Shown here in pieces: positions 49,416 to 60,108 of a stretch of DNA of 64,000 nt (positions within the stretch are counted from its first letter, which is position 1; each line of letters opens with the position of its first letter). This DNA is from Gemmatimonadaceae bacterium (lineage in GTDB: Bacteria; Gemmatimonadota; Gemmatimonadetes; Gemmatimonadales; Gemmatimonadaceae), in the NCBI GenBank assembly GCA_040882285.1, contig JBBEBQ010000010.1, forward strand, positions 62,001 to 126,000. Reading direction: 5' to 3'. A model generated the notes under the pieces. It did no database searches. It saw only the letters and a program-made list of their open reading frames with translations, and was not told the origin of the DNA. The translations under genes and the position numbers were made by a program.

Positions 49416-49919
49416 GTGAAGCTCACTCCTTTTCCTTTCTTTCTCGCCCTGCTTGCCTCCGGCGGATGCGACGGCGCCCTGCCGGGTCGCGTGGCCGTTC
49501 AGGCGGACACTGCGGCCGGCGAGGTTCCGCTGCGCGTCGCGGGGCGGGGCGGCGCGGTCCTGCTAGTCGCCGTCCACATCAACGGCTCGGGGCCGTACAA
49601 CCTCGTGCTCGACACGGGCGCGACCCTCACGTGCATCGACGAGGGGCTGGCGAGGGAGCTTCGCCTCCCCCGAAAAACCGGCGCGGTCGGTCTGGGGGCC
49701 GGAGTCGGCGGATCCGGACGCGTCGCGCTGGTCCAGGTCGACTCCGTCCGGGCGGGCTCGTCGACCGTGCGCAATCTCACGGCGTGCGTTCTGGACCTCC
49801 GCCATCTCCGCGACCTCGGCGCCGGCGGCGTCAATGGACTGCTCGGCCTGAACTTCCTGTCCGGCTTCCACGTAACGCTCGACTTCGAGCAGCGGCTGAT
49901 GACGCTGGCGCCGAAGTAG
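49416..49919 (+). CDS. Retropepsin-like aspartic protease
   Basis: A 167-residue exported protein with one aspartic-protease domain: YNLVLDTGATLTCID, with Asp66 in the DTGA motif, and the strand GLLGLNFL. A single copy of the motif means it would act as a dimer, like retroviral proteases and bacterial gag-polyprotein-like (TIGR02281/SpoIIGA-type) proteins. Start is GTG at 49416. A signal peptide ends near C18-D-G, so it could be periplasmic or lipid-anchored. Confidence 0.82.
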   Translation: MKLTPFPFFLALLASGGCDGALPGRVAVQADTAAGEVPLRVAGRGGAVLLVAVHINGSGPYNLVLDTGATLTCIDEGLARELRLPRKTGAVGLGAGVGGSGRVALVQVDSVRAGSSTVRNLTACVLDLRHLRDLGAGGVNGLLGLNFLSGFHVTLDFEQRLMTLAPK

Positions 49920-49943
49920 CGCCACCTCCCGGGCGCCAGCCAG

Positions 49944-49978
49944 CAGCTAGTCTAGCAGCTGCTAGCTGCTACTAGCTG
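49944..49978. repeat. AGCTAGT-type palindromic array
   Basis: A 35-base imperfect palindrome of repeated CAGCTAG/AGCAGCT elements, centred on AGCAGCTGCT. It lies between two genes in the same direction, 25 bases after the protease stop. It resembles the other short-unit arrays of the window but has its own unit. Confidence 0.65.
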
Positions 49979-50058
49979 TCTCGTCGATCCGGCAATATCG
50001 CGCCAAGATGCATGCGAATACTTGCCGGGCCGCGCGGAGGGAGTGAGAATACCGGGCC

Positions 50059-51966
50059 GTGAACATGCCTTTCCCCGCCGTTGCCGTCGCCGCCCTCGCA
50101 GCGTTCGCCACATCGTGCGCTCGCGGCACTGCCGTTCCGCCGACGGTTGGATCGTCGTTCACCATAGCCGCGCCGAACGACAATCGGGTGCCGGCCGGCA
50201 GCCTGCGCAATGGCGTCTTGCGCCTCGACCTCGATGCGGTCCGGGCGGGCTGGCGGCCCGACGCGAACGTGGACACCGCGGCGACGGTCCAGGCCTTCGC
50301 GGAGCGCGGCAAGCTGCCGACGATACCGGGGCCACTCGTGCGCATCCCCGATGGGACCGAGGTCAGGCTGACGGTCAGGAATCTCATTCCCGATTCCACG
50401 CTGATCGTTCACGGCCTGCGCGCCGGCGCCGTCGCTGATGACAGCTTCAGCGTCCCGCCGGGGGCGACGAGAGAGATCGTGTTCACCGCCGCGAACGCCG
50501 GCACGTTCCACTACTGGGGTACGACTTCGCATTCAGCCTTGAATCGACGAGTGGGGCGGGACGCGCTGCTCTCGGGTGCGATCGTCGTCGATCCCGTGGG
50601 AACGGTTCCCGACCCGCGAGAGAGAGTGTTCGTCATCACGTTGATCGACTACATGTCGGATACCGCCCTTCCGCCTCCGCGCGAAGAGATTTGGGAGATC
50701 GCCGTGAACGGCAGGTCGTGGCCGCACACGGAAAGGCTCTCATACGCGATGGGGGACACCGCGCGGTGGCGCTTCATCAACGCGACCGACCGCCCCCACC
50801 CCATGCACCTGCATGGATTCCACTTTCTCGTTACGTCGAAGGGCGACGGCAAAGCGGATACGACTTACTCTCCGGATACGCGTCGTCACGCAGTCACCGA
50901 GTTCATGGTGCCCGGGAGCACTTTCAGCCTCGAGTGGGTTCTTACGCGTCCCGGAAACTGGCTGGTGCATTGTCACATGATCCCGCACATCACGCCATAC
51001 CCAATGAGACCGGACAGCACCCGGCAGCATGACGTACATGCGGTCGATCAGCATCCCACCGTGTCGATGGCGGGTCTCGTTCTGGGAGTCAGCGTTACCG
51101 ATCCGCGGGGGAGATACGCGGCGCCCGTCGCGCCACCGGTCGCGACGCACCGGCTCTTCCTTCAGGAATCCCGACCTCAGCCGGGCATCGTCCCGAGGAA
51201 GGGATTCGTCCTCCAGCGTGAGGCAGAGCCGGCTCCGGATTCGGTCGAGGTGCCCGGCTCACCGTTAGTGGTTGTGCGAGGACAGCGGAACAGCATCACG
51301 ATCGTGAACCGCCTGCGAACGCCAAGCAGCGTTCACTGGCACGGGATGGAGCTCGAGAGCGTATTCGACGGGGTGCCGGGGTTCAGCGGCGTCGGAGCCA
51401 CGCGAGCTCCGTTGCTCGCGCCAGGCGACTCTTTCACGGCCTGGTTCACTCCGCCGCGCGCCGGCACGTACATCTACCACAGCCACATGGACGAGGAGGA
51501 TCAGCTCTTCTCCGGCATGTACGCGCCGCTGCTGGTGCTGGAGCCCGGCGAGCGGCACGACCCGTCGACCGACCTAACGATGGTGGTAGGAATGGTGCCC
51601 GCGATCGGGGGCGGATTTGCCTACGCGCTCAACGGCACCGTTTCGCCGAACCCGATCAGAGTGCAGGCCGGGAAGACATATCGGCTGCGTCTGATCAACA
51701 TCCTGTTCGCGCCGGCGATCACGGTCGAGCTCAGCGCGGCGGATTCCGCGGTCCAGCGGTGGCGGCTGATATCGAAGGATGGAGCGACGGTTCCGGAGGC
51801 GTTGACCGCTGTTCGCCCAGCTCGTATGCGGATCGGCGTCGGTGAGACATACGACCTGCGGTGGGTGGCACCGGCCGGCGAGTCCCTTCTCAAGATTCAG
51901 CCGGGCGCTCCGCCCGGAGTGGCTCCCCTTCCGCCGCTGCTGCAAAAGCTTATCAGCCGGCCGTAG
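50059..51966 (+). CDS. Multicopper oxidase with permuted copper motifs
   Basis: A 635-residue exported cupredoxin protein. All four His-x-His pairs of a trinuclear centre are present, but in unusual order: HPMHLHG (247-253) and HCHMIPH (304-310) lie in the middle, while HWHG (426-429) and HSH (474-476) lie in the C-terminal part. In laccases HWHG/HSH come first. The N-terminal cupredoxin (about 90-180) holds degenerate traces (IVHGL, YWGTTSH). The type 1 site is C305 with H247 and H310. Substrate is unknown. A C20 lipid anchor is possible. Confidence 0.88.
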   Translation: MNMPFPAVAVAALAAFATSCARGTAVPPTVGSSFTIAAPNDNRVPAGSLRNGVLRLDLDAVRAGWRPDANVDTAATVQAFAERGKLPTIPGPLVRIPDGTEVRLTVRNLIPDSTLIVHGLRAGAVADDSFSVPPGATREIVFTAANAGTFHYWGTTSHSALNRRVGRDALLSGAIVVDPVGTVPDPRERVFVITLIDYMSDTALPPPREEIWEIAVNGRSWPHTERLSYAMGDTARWRFINATDRPHPMHLHGFHFLVTSKGDGKADTTYSPDTRRHAVTEFMVPGSTFSLEWVLTRPGNWLVHCHMIPHITPYPMRPDSTRQHDVHAVDQHPTVSMAGLVLGVSVTDPRGRYAAPVAPPVATHRLFLQESRPQPGIVPRKGFVLQREAEPAPDSVEVPGSPLVVVRGQRNSITIVNRLRTPSSVHWHGMELESVFDGVPGFSGVGATRAPLLAPGDSFTAWFTPPRAGTYIYHSHMDEEDQLFSGMYAPLLVLEPGERHDPSTDLTMVVGMVPAIGGGFAYALNGTVSPNPIRVQAGKTYRLRLINILFAPAITVELSAADSAVQRWRLISKDGATVPEALTAVRPARMRIGVGETYDLRWVAPAGESLLKIQPGAPPGVAPLPPLLQKLISRP

Positions 51967-51972
51967 GGAGCT

Positions 51973-51986
51973 GCGGCAATTGCCGC
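51973..51986. terminator. Perfect 14-bp palindrome after the multicopper oxidase
   Basis: GCGGCAATTGCCGC lies six bases after the stop codon. The stem is short and no U-tract follows, so it is only a weak terminator candidate. Confidence 0.35.
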
Positions 51987-52027
51987 GGCCGGCGCGCGCG
52001 GCTGACCGGGGCAGGGATCGGCAAGTG

Positions 52028-52033
52028 TATAAT
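52028..52033 (+). promoter_or_regulatory. TATAAT -10 element before prfC
   Basis: A perfect TATAAT lies 22 bases before an ATG at 52055 and 82 bases before the preferred TTG start. No good -35 at 17 bases is visible (CTGACC is 20 away). Confidence 0.5.
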
Positions 52034-52080
52034 CCCCATAGCCGCGACCGCGTGATGTTGCAGCGACTTCAGCCGCCGTC

Positions 52081-52108
52081 GCCAATAGCCAATAGCCAAC
52101 AGCCAATA
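52081..52108. repeat. GCCAATA heptamer array in front of prfC
   Basis: Four tandem units (GCCAATA, GCCAATA, GCCAACA, GCCAATA), the inverse of the TTGGCTA units at 22736-22756. Depending on the start codon used, it lies in the 5' leader of prfC or codes for PIANSQQPIAS at its N-terminus. Confidence 0.87.
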
Positions 52109-52114
52109 GCGTCT

Positions 52115-53713
<1,599 letters not shown>

Positions 53714-53722
53714 CGCGACAGC

Positions 53723-55831
53723 TTACGGCGATCGCTGTAAGAGCCTCCGCTCGAAGAACTCCGCCACCGCCGCGTTCACCCGCAGGTTGTTCGAATAGCG
53801 CATCCAGTGGTGGGTGTCGTCCGGAATGACGATCTGCTCGTACTGCACTCCCACCGCGTCGAGCCTGCGCGCGAGATCCACGGTCTCGCTGAAGCGCACG
53901 TTGCGGTCGTCGTCGCCGTGGATGAACAGCACCGGCGACTTCCACGTGCTCACGTCGGCGACGGGCGATGAGCGCCACGCGATCGCCGCGGCGCTGTCGC
54001 GATCGGTGGGCTCGAACTGCCACTGCGCCATGCCGAGCCGGCGGCCGCCCTCGGAGGTGTAGTTGTGCACTCCGTGGATGTCTACGCCCGCGGCGAACAG
54101 GTCGGAGTCGCGCGCCAGCGCCAGCGCGGTGAGATACCCGCCGTACGATCCGCCGTAGATGCCGATGTGCCGGCCGTCCACCTGGGGCAGTGCGCGCAGG
54201 TACTCGCCCGCGGCGCGGATGTCCTGATACTCGCTGGCTCCGCGACTGCCGCCTCCGACGGGATTCTGAAAGTCGAAGCCGTAGCCGATGCCGAGCCGGT
54301 AGTTCACCGCGAGCACGACGAATCCGCGGCTCGCCAGGTACTGATTCACGGCGTACGCGTTCGAGTAGTAGTCGGAGTAGTGCCAGCCGAGCAGCATCTG
54401 ACGGGAAGGCCCGCCGTGCACGTAAACGATGGCGGGTTTCTTCGCCGCGCCTCCGGCGGGCTCGAACAGCTGTCCGTGAACTTGCAATCCGTCGGGCGCA
54501 CGGAACGTGACTTTCTTCGGCGTGACGAGTCGCGCCTCGGGAAAATCACCGGGCATCGGATTGCCGGACACCGCCCGGCTCTCCGTCCCCTGAGTCGACA
54601 TTACCATCGGACGTGGCGGGCTCTGTGCGCTCGCGCCGACGAACGCTATGCTGCGGCCGTTATCCGTAACCACCGGCGCCCACTCGTTGCCGACTCCGGG
54701 CGTCAGCACCTCGATCGCGGCGCGCTCCACCGGCGTTCGAACTAGATGCCTCCGGTCGATGTCGTCCCGATCGGGCCCCGTGTTGGCCGAGAAATAGACG
54801 AACCGCTTGTCCGGACTCAGCCTGGGAAATTCGACCATGTAGTCGCCGGGCGTGAGCAACACCGGCTCGCCGCCGCGCGAATCGATGGAGTACATATGCG
54901 GCCAGCCGTCCATGTAGCTGAGGAAGACGATCCGGTCCCCCGCTACCCATTGCAGGTTCGACCCGCCGCTGGAGCCGGGCAGAGTCTCCGGTGCTCTCCA
55001 AAGCTGCCGTGCGCTACCCGACGCGGCGTCAGCCACCCACACCGCCCACGGGTTCGGACGGCGCTCGAGAATCGGCGCGGGCGCGCCTCCCGACGCGGCA
55101 CGGCGAACGAACGCGATTCGGCTGCCGTCCGCGGACCAGCGCGGCGACCCGTCGCGCGCGAGCGCTGGGGCAATCCACAGGATGGGCGTGCTGTCGTTGG
55201 TGAAGACGCCGACGAACGAGTGGTCGCCGCGGCTGGAGACGAACGCGAGCCGCGAGCCGTCCGGCGACCATTGGATGCCACCGTTGTCGCCGCGCGCGGA
55301 CAGCAATCGCTTCGCCGCAACCGATCCGTCGATCGGCACCGTCCATATCTGGCGATCTCGCTCGAACGCCACGGTTTGCGAATTCGGCGAGATCGCGGGG
55401 TAGTCACCGCCTTCCGTGAGAACACGCGGCTCCCCATCCGCGAAAGGCACCGCCAGCAGCTGCAGCTTTGCCGACGTCGGCAGCGACGACGGATTGACCG
55501 GAACGAGATCATCCCAGTTCGAGCCGTGCTCGCCACCGCGCACGAACACCACCCACTGGCCGTCGGCGGACAGCGTGACGCTCGTGAGCTCCTGTCCGTC
55601 GTCGCGGTCGTAGCTGGTGAGCTTCCGTGCGGCGTAGTCCGGACCTTCCGCAACGTAGACGTTGCGCCGGCCCTGCTCGTTGATCGTCCACGCGACGCGC
55701 GAACCGGTTGCGGCGGCGGTCAGGTTCTGCGGAAAAGCGTACGACCGAATGCTCTCGGTCGTCAGCGCGGCCTGGGCCTCGGCAACGAAGGGAGTTAGCG
55801 CAATGGCGAAGAGTATTCGTCTGTTCGTCAT
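53723..55831 (-). CDS. S9-family prolyl oligopeptidase-like peptidase
   Basis: A 702-residue exported peptidase. The N-terminal part (about 30-420) has PD40/WD40-like propeller repeats (SPDGSRLAFVSSRGD, SADGSRIAFVRRA). The C-terminal alpha/beta hydrolase has the serine of YGGSYGGYL, the aspartate in HGDDDRNVRF and the histidine in PDDTHHWMRY. It resembles dipeptidyl-peptidase/acylaminoacyl-peptidase types. A signal peptide is evident (FAIALTPFVAEAQA). Probably periplasmic and used in peptide breakdown. Confidence 0.93.
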   Translation of the reverse strand: MTNRRILFAIALTPFVAEAQAALTTESIRSYAFPQNLTAAATGSRVAWTINEQGRRNVYVAEGPDYAARKLTSYDRDDGQELTSVTLSADGQWVVFVRGGEHGSNWDDLVPVNPSSLPTSAKLQLLAVPFADGEPRVLTEGGDYPAISPNSQTVAFERDRQIWTVPIDGSVAAKRLLSARGDNGGIQWSPDGSRLAFVSSRGDHSFVGVFTNDSTPILWIAPALARDGSPRWSADGSRIAFVRRAASGGAPAPILERRPNPWAVWVADAASGSARQLWRAPETLPGSSGGSNLQWVAGDRIVFLSYMDGWPHMYSIDSRGGEPVLLTPGDYMVEFPRLSPDKRFVYFSANTGPDRDDIDRRHLVRTPVERAAIEVLTPGVGNEWAPVVTDNGRSIAFVGASAQSPPRPMVMSTQGTESRAVSGNPMPGDFPEARLVTPKKVTFRAPDGLQVHGQLFEPAGGAAKKPAIVYVHGGPSRQMLLGWHYSDYYSNAYAVNQYLASRGFVVLAVNYRLGIGYGFDFQNPVGGGSRGASEYQDIRAAGEYLRALPQVDGRHIGIYGGSYGGYLTALALARDSDLFAAGVDIHGVHNYTSEGGRRLGMAQWQFEPTDRDSAAAIAWRSSPVADVSTWKSPVLFIHGDDDRNVRFSETVDLARRLDAVGVQYEQIVIPDDTHHWMRYSNNLRVNAAVAEFFERRLLQRSP

Positions 55832-55859
55832 CAGTAGGATGATGGTTGGCCGGTCGGGT

Positions 55860-56285
55860 CTATCGAACCGTCACGGCAGTATCCAGGACGGCCTTCAGTG
55901 GCCATCCCGTATTCTCGTACCGGTAAAGCACTCGCACGCGATAGCTCCCTGCGACGAGATCGCGCATGACAGCGCGGTACGGAAACACCCCGATCACCTG
56001 GGCGCATGCCACGTCCTTACTCCTGGCGATCGCGGTGATGGTCAGCTCGCCGGCGACGTTGGTGAGCTCCCCTCGGAGATCCTGACAGGGATCAGGCGTG
56101 CTGATGTAACCTTCCACGACGACCGCTCCATCGACCGAAGAGGCGAGAGCGCGGTCGCCGGTCGCGCCGAATTCCGCCTTGCCGACGCTGAACTCCATGC
56201 CTCGTCCGGGAGCCGTAAGGTGTGCGCAGGCTGGCAGGCCGGCGGCAAGGACTGCGGTGACTGCGAGCGACAAATGAAGGCGCAT
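55860..56285 (-). CDS. Putative lipoprotein, function unknown
   Basis: A 141-residue protein with a lipobox (AVLAAGLPAC) and a beta-rich remainder (GAVVVEGYISTPDPCQDL, GSYRVRVLYRYEN), with cysteine pairs that may form disulfides. It may be an Ig-like or immunoglobulin-binding fold, but I do not recognise a family. It is followed, 28 bases on, by the S9 peptidase start on the same strand. Confidence 0.7.
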   Translation of the reverse strand: MRLHLSLAVTAVLAAGLPACAHLTAPGRGMEFSVGKAEFGATGDRALASSVDGAVVVEGYISTPDPCQDLRGELTNVAGELTITAIARSKDVACAQVIGVFPYRAVMRDLVAGSYRVRVLYRYENTGWPLKAVLDTAVTVR

Positions 56286-56382
56286 GTAACCTCCGCGTGA
56301 GCGGCTGCTTCCAGAATCCGTGAAGAACGGCCTGCACGAAGACTGCCAGACTCGGCAGGTGATACCCCGGTTGTGCGGTCGG

Positions 56383-57663
56383 CTAGAGACTGTTCCAGTA
56401 CTCGGAGAAGAATCGCGCGGACCGTAACGCTGGAGATCTTCGGAGGCGACCCACCAGCGACGAAGCCGAGGCCTTCAGCTCGTCGACGCTGCTCGTCGGC
56501 TCCTGTACCCAGTCGCCCGGCTGACGAACATCGTAAACCAGATTCCCGCTCACGGCGAATCGCGCGGGGACCTTGATGCGCGCAATCGGCCTTTGGGGGC
56601 AGTATGGCTCACCGGAGTCGTACCGCTGGGCCTGTGTCGTCCGCACGAAGACGTTGCGCGACAAGCGTCCCGGCGCGACCCCGGTATCGGGCGCGTTCCG
56701 CTCGATCATCGCGCCGCACGCTCCGGTGAGGTACACAATGTTCTCCTCGATCGTCGCGGCGGGTCCGCCCGTTTCGGCTCCCCAATACGCGAACCCCCAG
56801 GTCAGTACGTCTTCGACCACGTTGTGCCGAATGAGAGCGCGCGCGTCGCCGAACACGCCGATCCCTTTCCAGTACCGCGTTACCAGATTGCGCTCGACGA
56901 TCGCGGCGGCGTCCCACGTGAGTCCGATGCCGACACCGCGCCCGCCGCCGACGCGACCGCCGGCTGCCTTGTCCACGCCGTCTATCACGTTGTCGCGGAT
57001 CTCCGCGCGAGCGCCCCGGTACAGCGCGATTCCATCCCACGAGTTCCGGCGGATCGAGCAGTTACTGATGCGGATGTCGGACTGCTCGCGTCCCGCCACG
57101 CCGGCGATTCCCACGATGACCTTCGCGACCGTCGCCGAGTCGCCGATGTTATCGCGGATCGAGCAGCGATCGAGCGATACCTGCCCGCGCCGCACCACTA
57201 CGGCAGCGCTGGTCGCGCGGCCATCGGCGTCACGCGTGCCGCCGGTAATCGTGACGCCCCGAAGCGAGCAGCTGTCGCAGCCGTCGAACAAGATCCCGTA
57301 GCCGGCATTCGTGTGAATGATCACGCTGTCGGCCGACGCTCCGACCAGCTCGACGTGGCGGCCGCTGAGCAGCAGGCCGTAGGTCGCCGGCACCGAAGTG
57401 CCCGCGCTCTCGCAGTTGCCGCAGGTCGAATCGGTGAACGCTGTGGGTGCGAGATAGTAGTGGCCCGCGGCCAAGACGAATCGCGTCGGACCGGACGAGG
57501 TTGCTACGGCTCGCTGAAGGTTGCCGCGCAGAGTCCGCGGTAGGACCTCGCTTCCGAACGGCGCGTCGGGGGAAATCCGCACCGGCGCACTCGTCAGATG
57601 CGGCACGGTCAGCGCGCAAGCTGTCACTCCGCAAAGGACAAAGCACCGCAAAACAGACTTCAT
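56383..57663 (-). CDS. Right-handed parallel beta-helix lipoprotein
   Basis: A 426-residue protein with a lipobox-like signal (FVLCGVTAC) and a long series of beta-helix turns (IRISNCSIRRNSWDGIALYRG, AIVERNLVTRYWKGIGVFGD), as in pectate-lyase-like and NosD/CASH repeats. The family binds or cuts polysaccharides, but catalytic residues cannot be named here. ATG at 57663 gives a normal signal peptide. It lies alone on its strand, with about 250 bases upstream before the divergent antiporter gene that hold no recognisable element. Confidence 0.8.
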   Translation of the reverse strand: MKSVLRCFVLCGVTACALTVPHLTSAPVRISPDAPFGSEVLPRTLRGNLQRAVATSSGPTRFVLAAGHYYLAPTAFTDSTCGNCESAGTSVPATYGLLLSGRHVELVGASADSVIIHTNAGYGILFDGCDSCSLRGVTITGGTRDADGRATSAAVVVRRGQVSLDRCSIRDNIGDSATVAKVIVGIAGVAGREQSDIRISNCSIRRNSWDGIALYRGARAEIRDNVIDGVDKAAGGRVGGGRGVGIGLTWDAAAIVERNLVTRYWKGIGVFGDARALIRHNVVEDVLTWGFAYWGAETGGPAATIEENIVYLTGACGAMIERNAPDTGVAPGRLSRNVFVRTTQAQRYDSGEPYCPQRPIARIKVPARFAVSGNLVYDVRQPGDWVQEPTSSVDELKASASSLVGRLRRSPALRSARFFSEYWNSL

Positions 57664-57914
57664 TACATCTGTCATTTGAGCTCTCACACGAGCGTTTTGT
57701 CCGTGACTTGACTGTAGAAGTTACTTGCGGTAGGCTACCCTGGAGAGTACGCGGCGATGGAGTTCGCCTGAACCACCGATCATGCGATCGATAATCTGAT
57801 CGCGCGACGGTTGATGACTCCTGCATGGCCCCAGTGCCGGGCAGGAGCTTTGTATTCCTAGCGAATGCAGTGCCTGGCAGCAGTACGATGTCACCTTTGC
57901 CGCCAGGAGGTCGC

Positions 57915-59081
57915 TTGGAGTCCAACATCTGGCTTTCCGCGAGTCTGTGGATGGCGCTCGCACTGGCCGCCAGTGTCATCTCCATCCGAGTTGGTATCTC
58001 GGTAGCCCTAATCGAGATCCTCGTCGGGGTCATCGCCGGGAATCTGTTTGGGACACAGACGGCGCCATGGATTGACTTTCTTGCCGCTTTCGGGGCCATG
58101 CTCCTGACCTTTCTCGCCGGCGCTGAGATCGACCCGGACTCGCTCAAGCGGCATCTCAAGCCTGCACTCGTCATCGGCGCTGTCGGGTTCATCGCGCCAT
58201 TTCTTGCCGCTGGTGCCTTCGCCTACTGGGTGGCCGGCTGGGAGCCTCACGCCGCGTACATCGCCGGCATCGCGCTTTCCACCACCTCGGTGGCCGTCGT
58301 CTATGCCGTAATGGTCGAGACGGGACTGAACCGTACGGAGTTGGGAAAGCTCATACTCGCCGCCTGCTTCGTGAACGACCTTGGGACCGTGCTCGCGCTC
58401 GGGGTGATCTTCGCCGACTTCAATCGCTGGCTTGTCCTTTTCGTCGCCGTGACGGCCGTCGTGCTATGGTACCTGCCACGCGTCACCCGCTTCCTCATCC
58501 GGAGTCTGGGTCATCGCGTGAGCGAGCCAGAAATCAAGTTCCTCATTCTGGTGCTCTTCCTGCTTGGCGGTTTGGCCAAGGTTGCGCAGAGCGAGGCCGT
58601 TCTTCCGGCCTATCTTGCGGGTCTGGTCATCGCAGGTGTGTTCGTGCGCGACCGCGTGCTCATGGATCGGATGCGGTCGATCGCTTTCTCCATCCTCACG
58701 CCGTTTTACTTCATCAAGGCAGGCCTCTACGTTTCCCTCCCAGCCATCGCGACGGGAGCGCTCCTCATCACCGGCTTCCTGTTCGCCAAGATGTTCGCGA
58801 AAATCGCCGGCATCTGGCCTCTCACCCGAATCTTCCGGTTCGATCGGCGCGAGGGTGCCTACACGACCCTGCTGATGTCGACGGGTCTCACGTTCGGCAC
58901 CATCTCGGCGCTGTTCGGACTGACTACCCACATCATCACGCAGCAGCAGTATACGATTTTGGTGACGACGGTTATCGGAAGCGCAGTAGTTCCAACATTG
59001 ATCGCGCAACGTTTCTTCCAGGTCGCGGCGCCCGCCGTCGAGACGGAGGAAGACGTCGAGGAGATCCCGGAGCCGGCATGA
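57915..59081 (+). CDS. CPA2-type monovalent cation/proton antiporter
   Basis: A 388-residue protein with about twelve membrane helices: GVISVALIEILVG..., LTFLAGAEIDPDSLKRHLKP and ACFVNDLGTVLALG, where the N-D pair matches the ion-binding helix. KefB/NhaP-like function in Na+ or K+ exchange is expected. TTG at 57915 follows AGGAGG at ideal distance; the longer frames (57825, 57888) have no such site. It has no TrkA-N domain. The neighbouring DUF190 gene may encode a regulatory partner. Confidence 0.9.
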   Translation: MESNIWLSASLWMALALAASVISIRVGISVALIEILVGVIAGNLFGTQTAPWIDFLAAFGAMLLTFLAGAEIDPDSLKRHLKPALVIGAVGFIAPFLAAGAFAYWVAGWEPHAAYIAGIALSTTSVAVVYAVMVETGLNRTELGKLILAACFVNDLGTVLALGVIFADFNRWLVLFVAVTAVVLWYLPRVTRFLIRSLGHRVSEPEIKFLILVLFLLGGLAKVAQSEAVLPAYLAGLVIAGVFVRDRVLMDRMRSIAFSILTPFYFIKAGLYVSLPAIATGALLITGFLFAKMFAKIAGIWPLTRIFRFDRREGAYTTLLMSTGLTFGTISALFGLTTHIITQQQYTILVTTVIGSAVVPTLIAQRFFQVAAPAVETEEDVEEIPEPA

Positions 59082-59119
59082 TCGACGCGCCGGACAAGGC
59101 GCGCTGCGACCTGCGCAGC

Positions 59120-59587
59120 TTAGATCGCCGGAGCGTCCGGGCCCGGCGCGCGACCGGACACACCGGCGGAGCTACCACGCGAATGCGGCTGGCGTATTTC
59201 CCATGTGCCGGTCACGTCGATAGACCAGTCGTCGGGCTCCTCTTCCTCGGGCTCGTGCGGCCGGTACATGATGACCCTGGCGCGCTCGAGAGTGATCAGC
59301 CCGCCGCCAATCATGCCGTCGAGCTCGGGAAGTATCGCCTTGATCCTCTCCTCGGTCTCGACACATTCGACCACGATCGGCATGTCTAGCGAAAGTACCT
59401 CGATCCAGGCCGAGTGCGGCTTACTGCTTGCCCCGAACCCCATGACCCCGCGGAACACCGTGGCACCGGCGTAATGCCGCTTACGCAAGAGCTCCACGAT
59501 CTCCCTATGCAGCGACCGCCCATTGTACTGGTCGCGCTCGCCGATGTGGATGCGCATGAGTACGCGCTCACCCTTGAAACCGTGCAT
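59120..59587 (-). CDS. DUF190 (PII-like) protein
   Basis: A 155-residue protein with the DUF190 domain in the first 110 residues (MRIHIGERDQYNGRSLHREIVELLRKR, GATVFRGVMGFG, VLSLDMPIVVECVETEERI) and a Pro/Gly/Ser-rich tail. DUF190 has a PII-like fold and often sits by ion channels such as CrcB. Here it faces a cation antiporter, suggesting a role in controlling ion flux. It is downstream of the following unknown gene. Confidence 0.88.
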   Translation of the reverse strand: MHGFKGERVLMRIHIGERDQYNGRSLHREIVELLRKRHYAGATVFRGVMGFGASSKPHSAWIEVLSLDMPIVVECVETEERIKAILPELDGMIGGGLITLERARVIMYRPHEPEEEEPDDWSIDVTGTWEIRQPHSRGSSAGVSGRAPGPDAPAI

Positions 59588-59598
59588 ATAGACCTCCC

Positions 59599-60054
59599 TT
59601 ATCGAGACTTTGCCTGGCCTGCATCAAGTCTGGAGGCAATTGAGATTAATAGCTCGCGCAACTCGTGCAGCATCGGTTCCACCTTCCGCACTACTCGGCG
59701 ATCGACGGTTCCGTAGCGCCGAAGCGTGTCCGCGGTACTGTCGTCGAGACGCACTATTTCGGAAATGAGGAGGGCGCGTACCAATCGCTCCCTGGACAAT
59801 CTGCGCGGCTGCAGCTGGAGATAGGAAGCGAGAAGTGTGACTCGCTCTCGTGCGACAGCCAATGCGGAGCTGATCTCTGCGGCAAAGCCGGGAGGCAGGT
59901 CGCGTTCATAGGACGTGAGATTCCCGAGGCCGCGGAAGGACGGCGCCGCCAACTGCTCGATCTTCGCCAAGGTGTCCTCGAGCATCGCGAGCTGTACCTC
60001 GAAATGCCGGCGCTGATGCTCGTTGAGGATGAAATGTCCCGGATCCGGTGCCAG
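59599..60054 (-). CDS. Helical protein of unknown function next to DUF190
   Basis: A largely alpha-helical protein I do not recognise. From ATG at 59985 it has 128 residues, but the in-frame sequence upstream continues to read as protein (HFILNEHQRRHFEVQLA) and CTG at 60054 stands four bases behind AGGAGG; no ATG, GTG or TTG exists there. I list the CTG start as likely (about 151 aa). It has no signal or membrane segment. It overlaps nothing and may form an operon with DUF190. Confidence 0.65.
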   Translation of the reverse strand: MAPDPGHFILNEHQRRHFEVQLAMLEDTLAKIEQLAAPSFRGLGNLTSYERDLPPGFAAEISSALAVARERVTLLASYLQLQPRRLSRERLVRALLISEIVRLDDSTADTLRRYGTVDRRVVRKVEPMLHELRELLISIASRLDAGQAKSR

Positions 60055-60108
60055 AAGACCTCCTGCGAAGGATGATCCTGCGATCCGTGCTCAGCCCAGG
60101 TCGATTGT

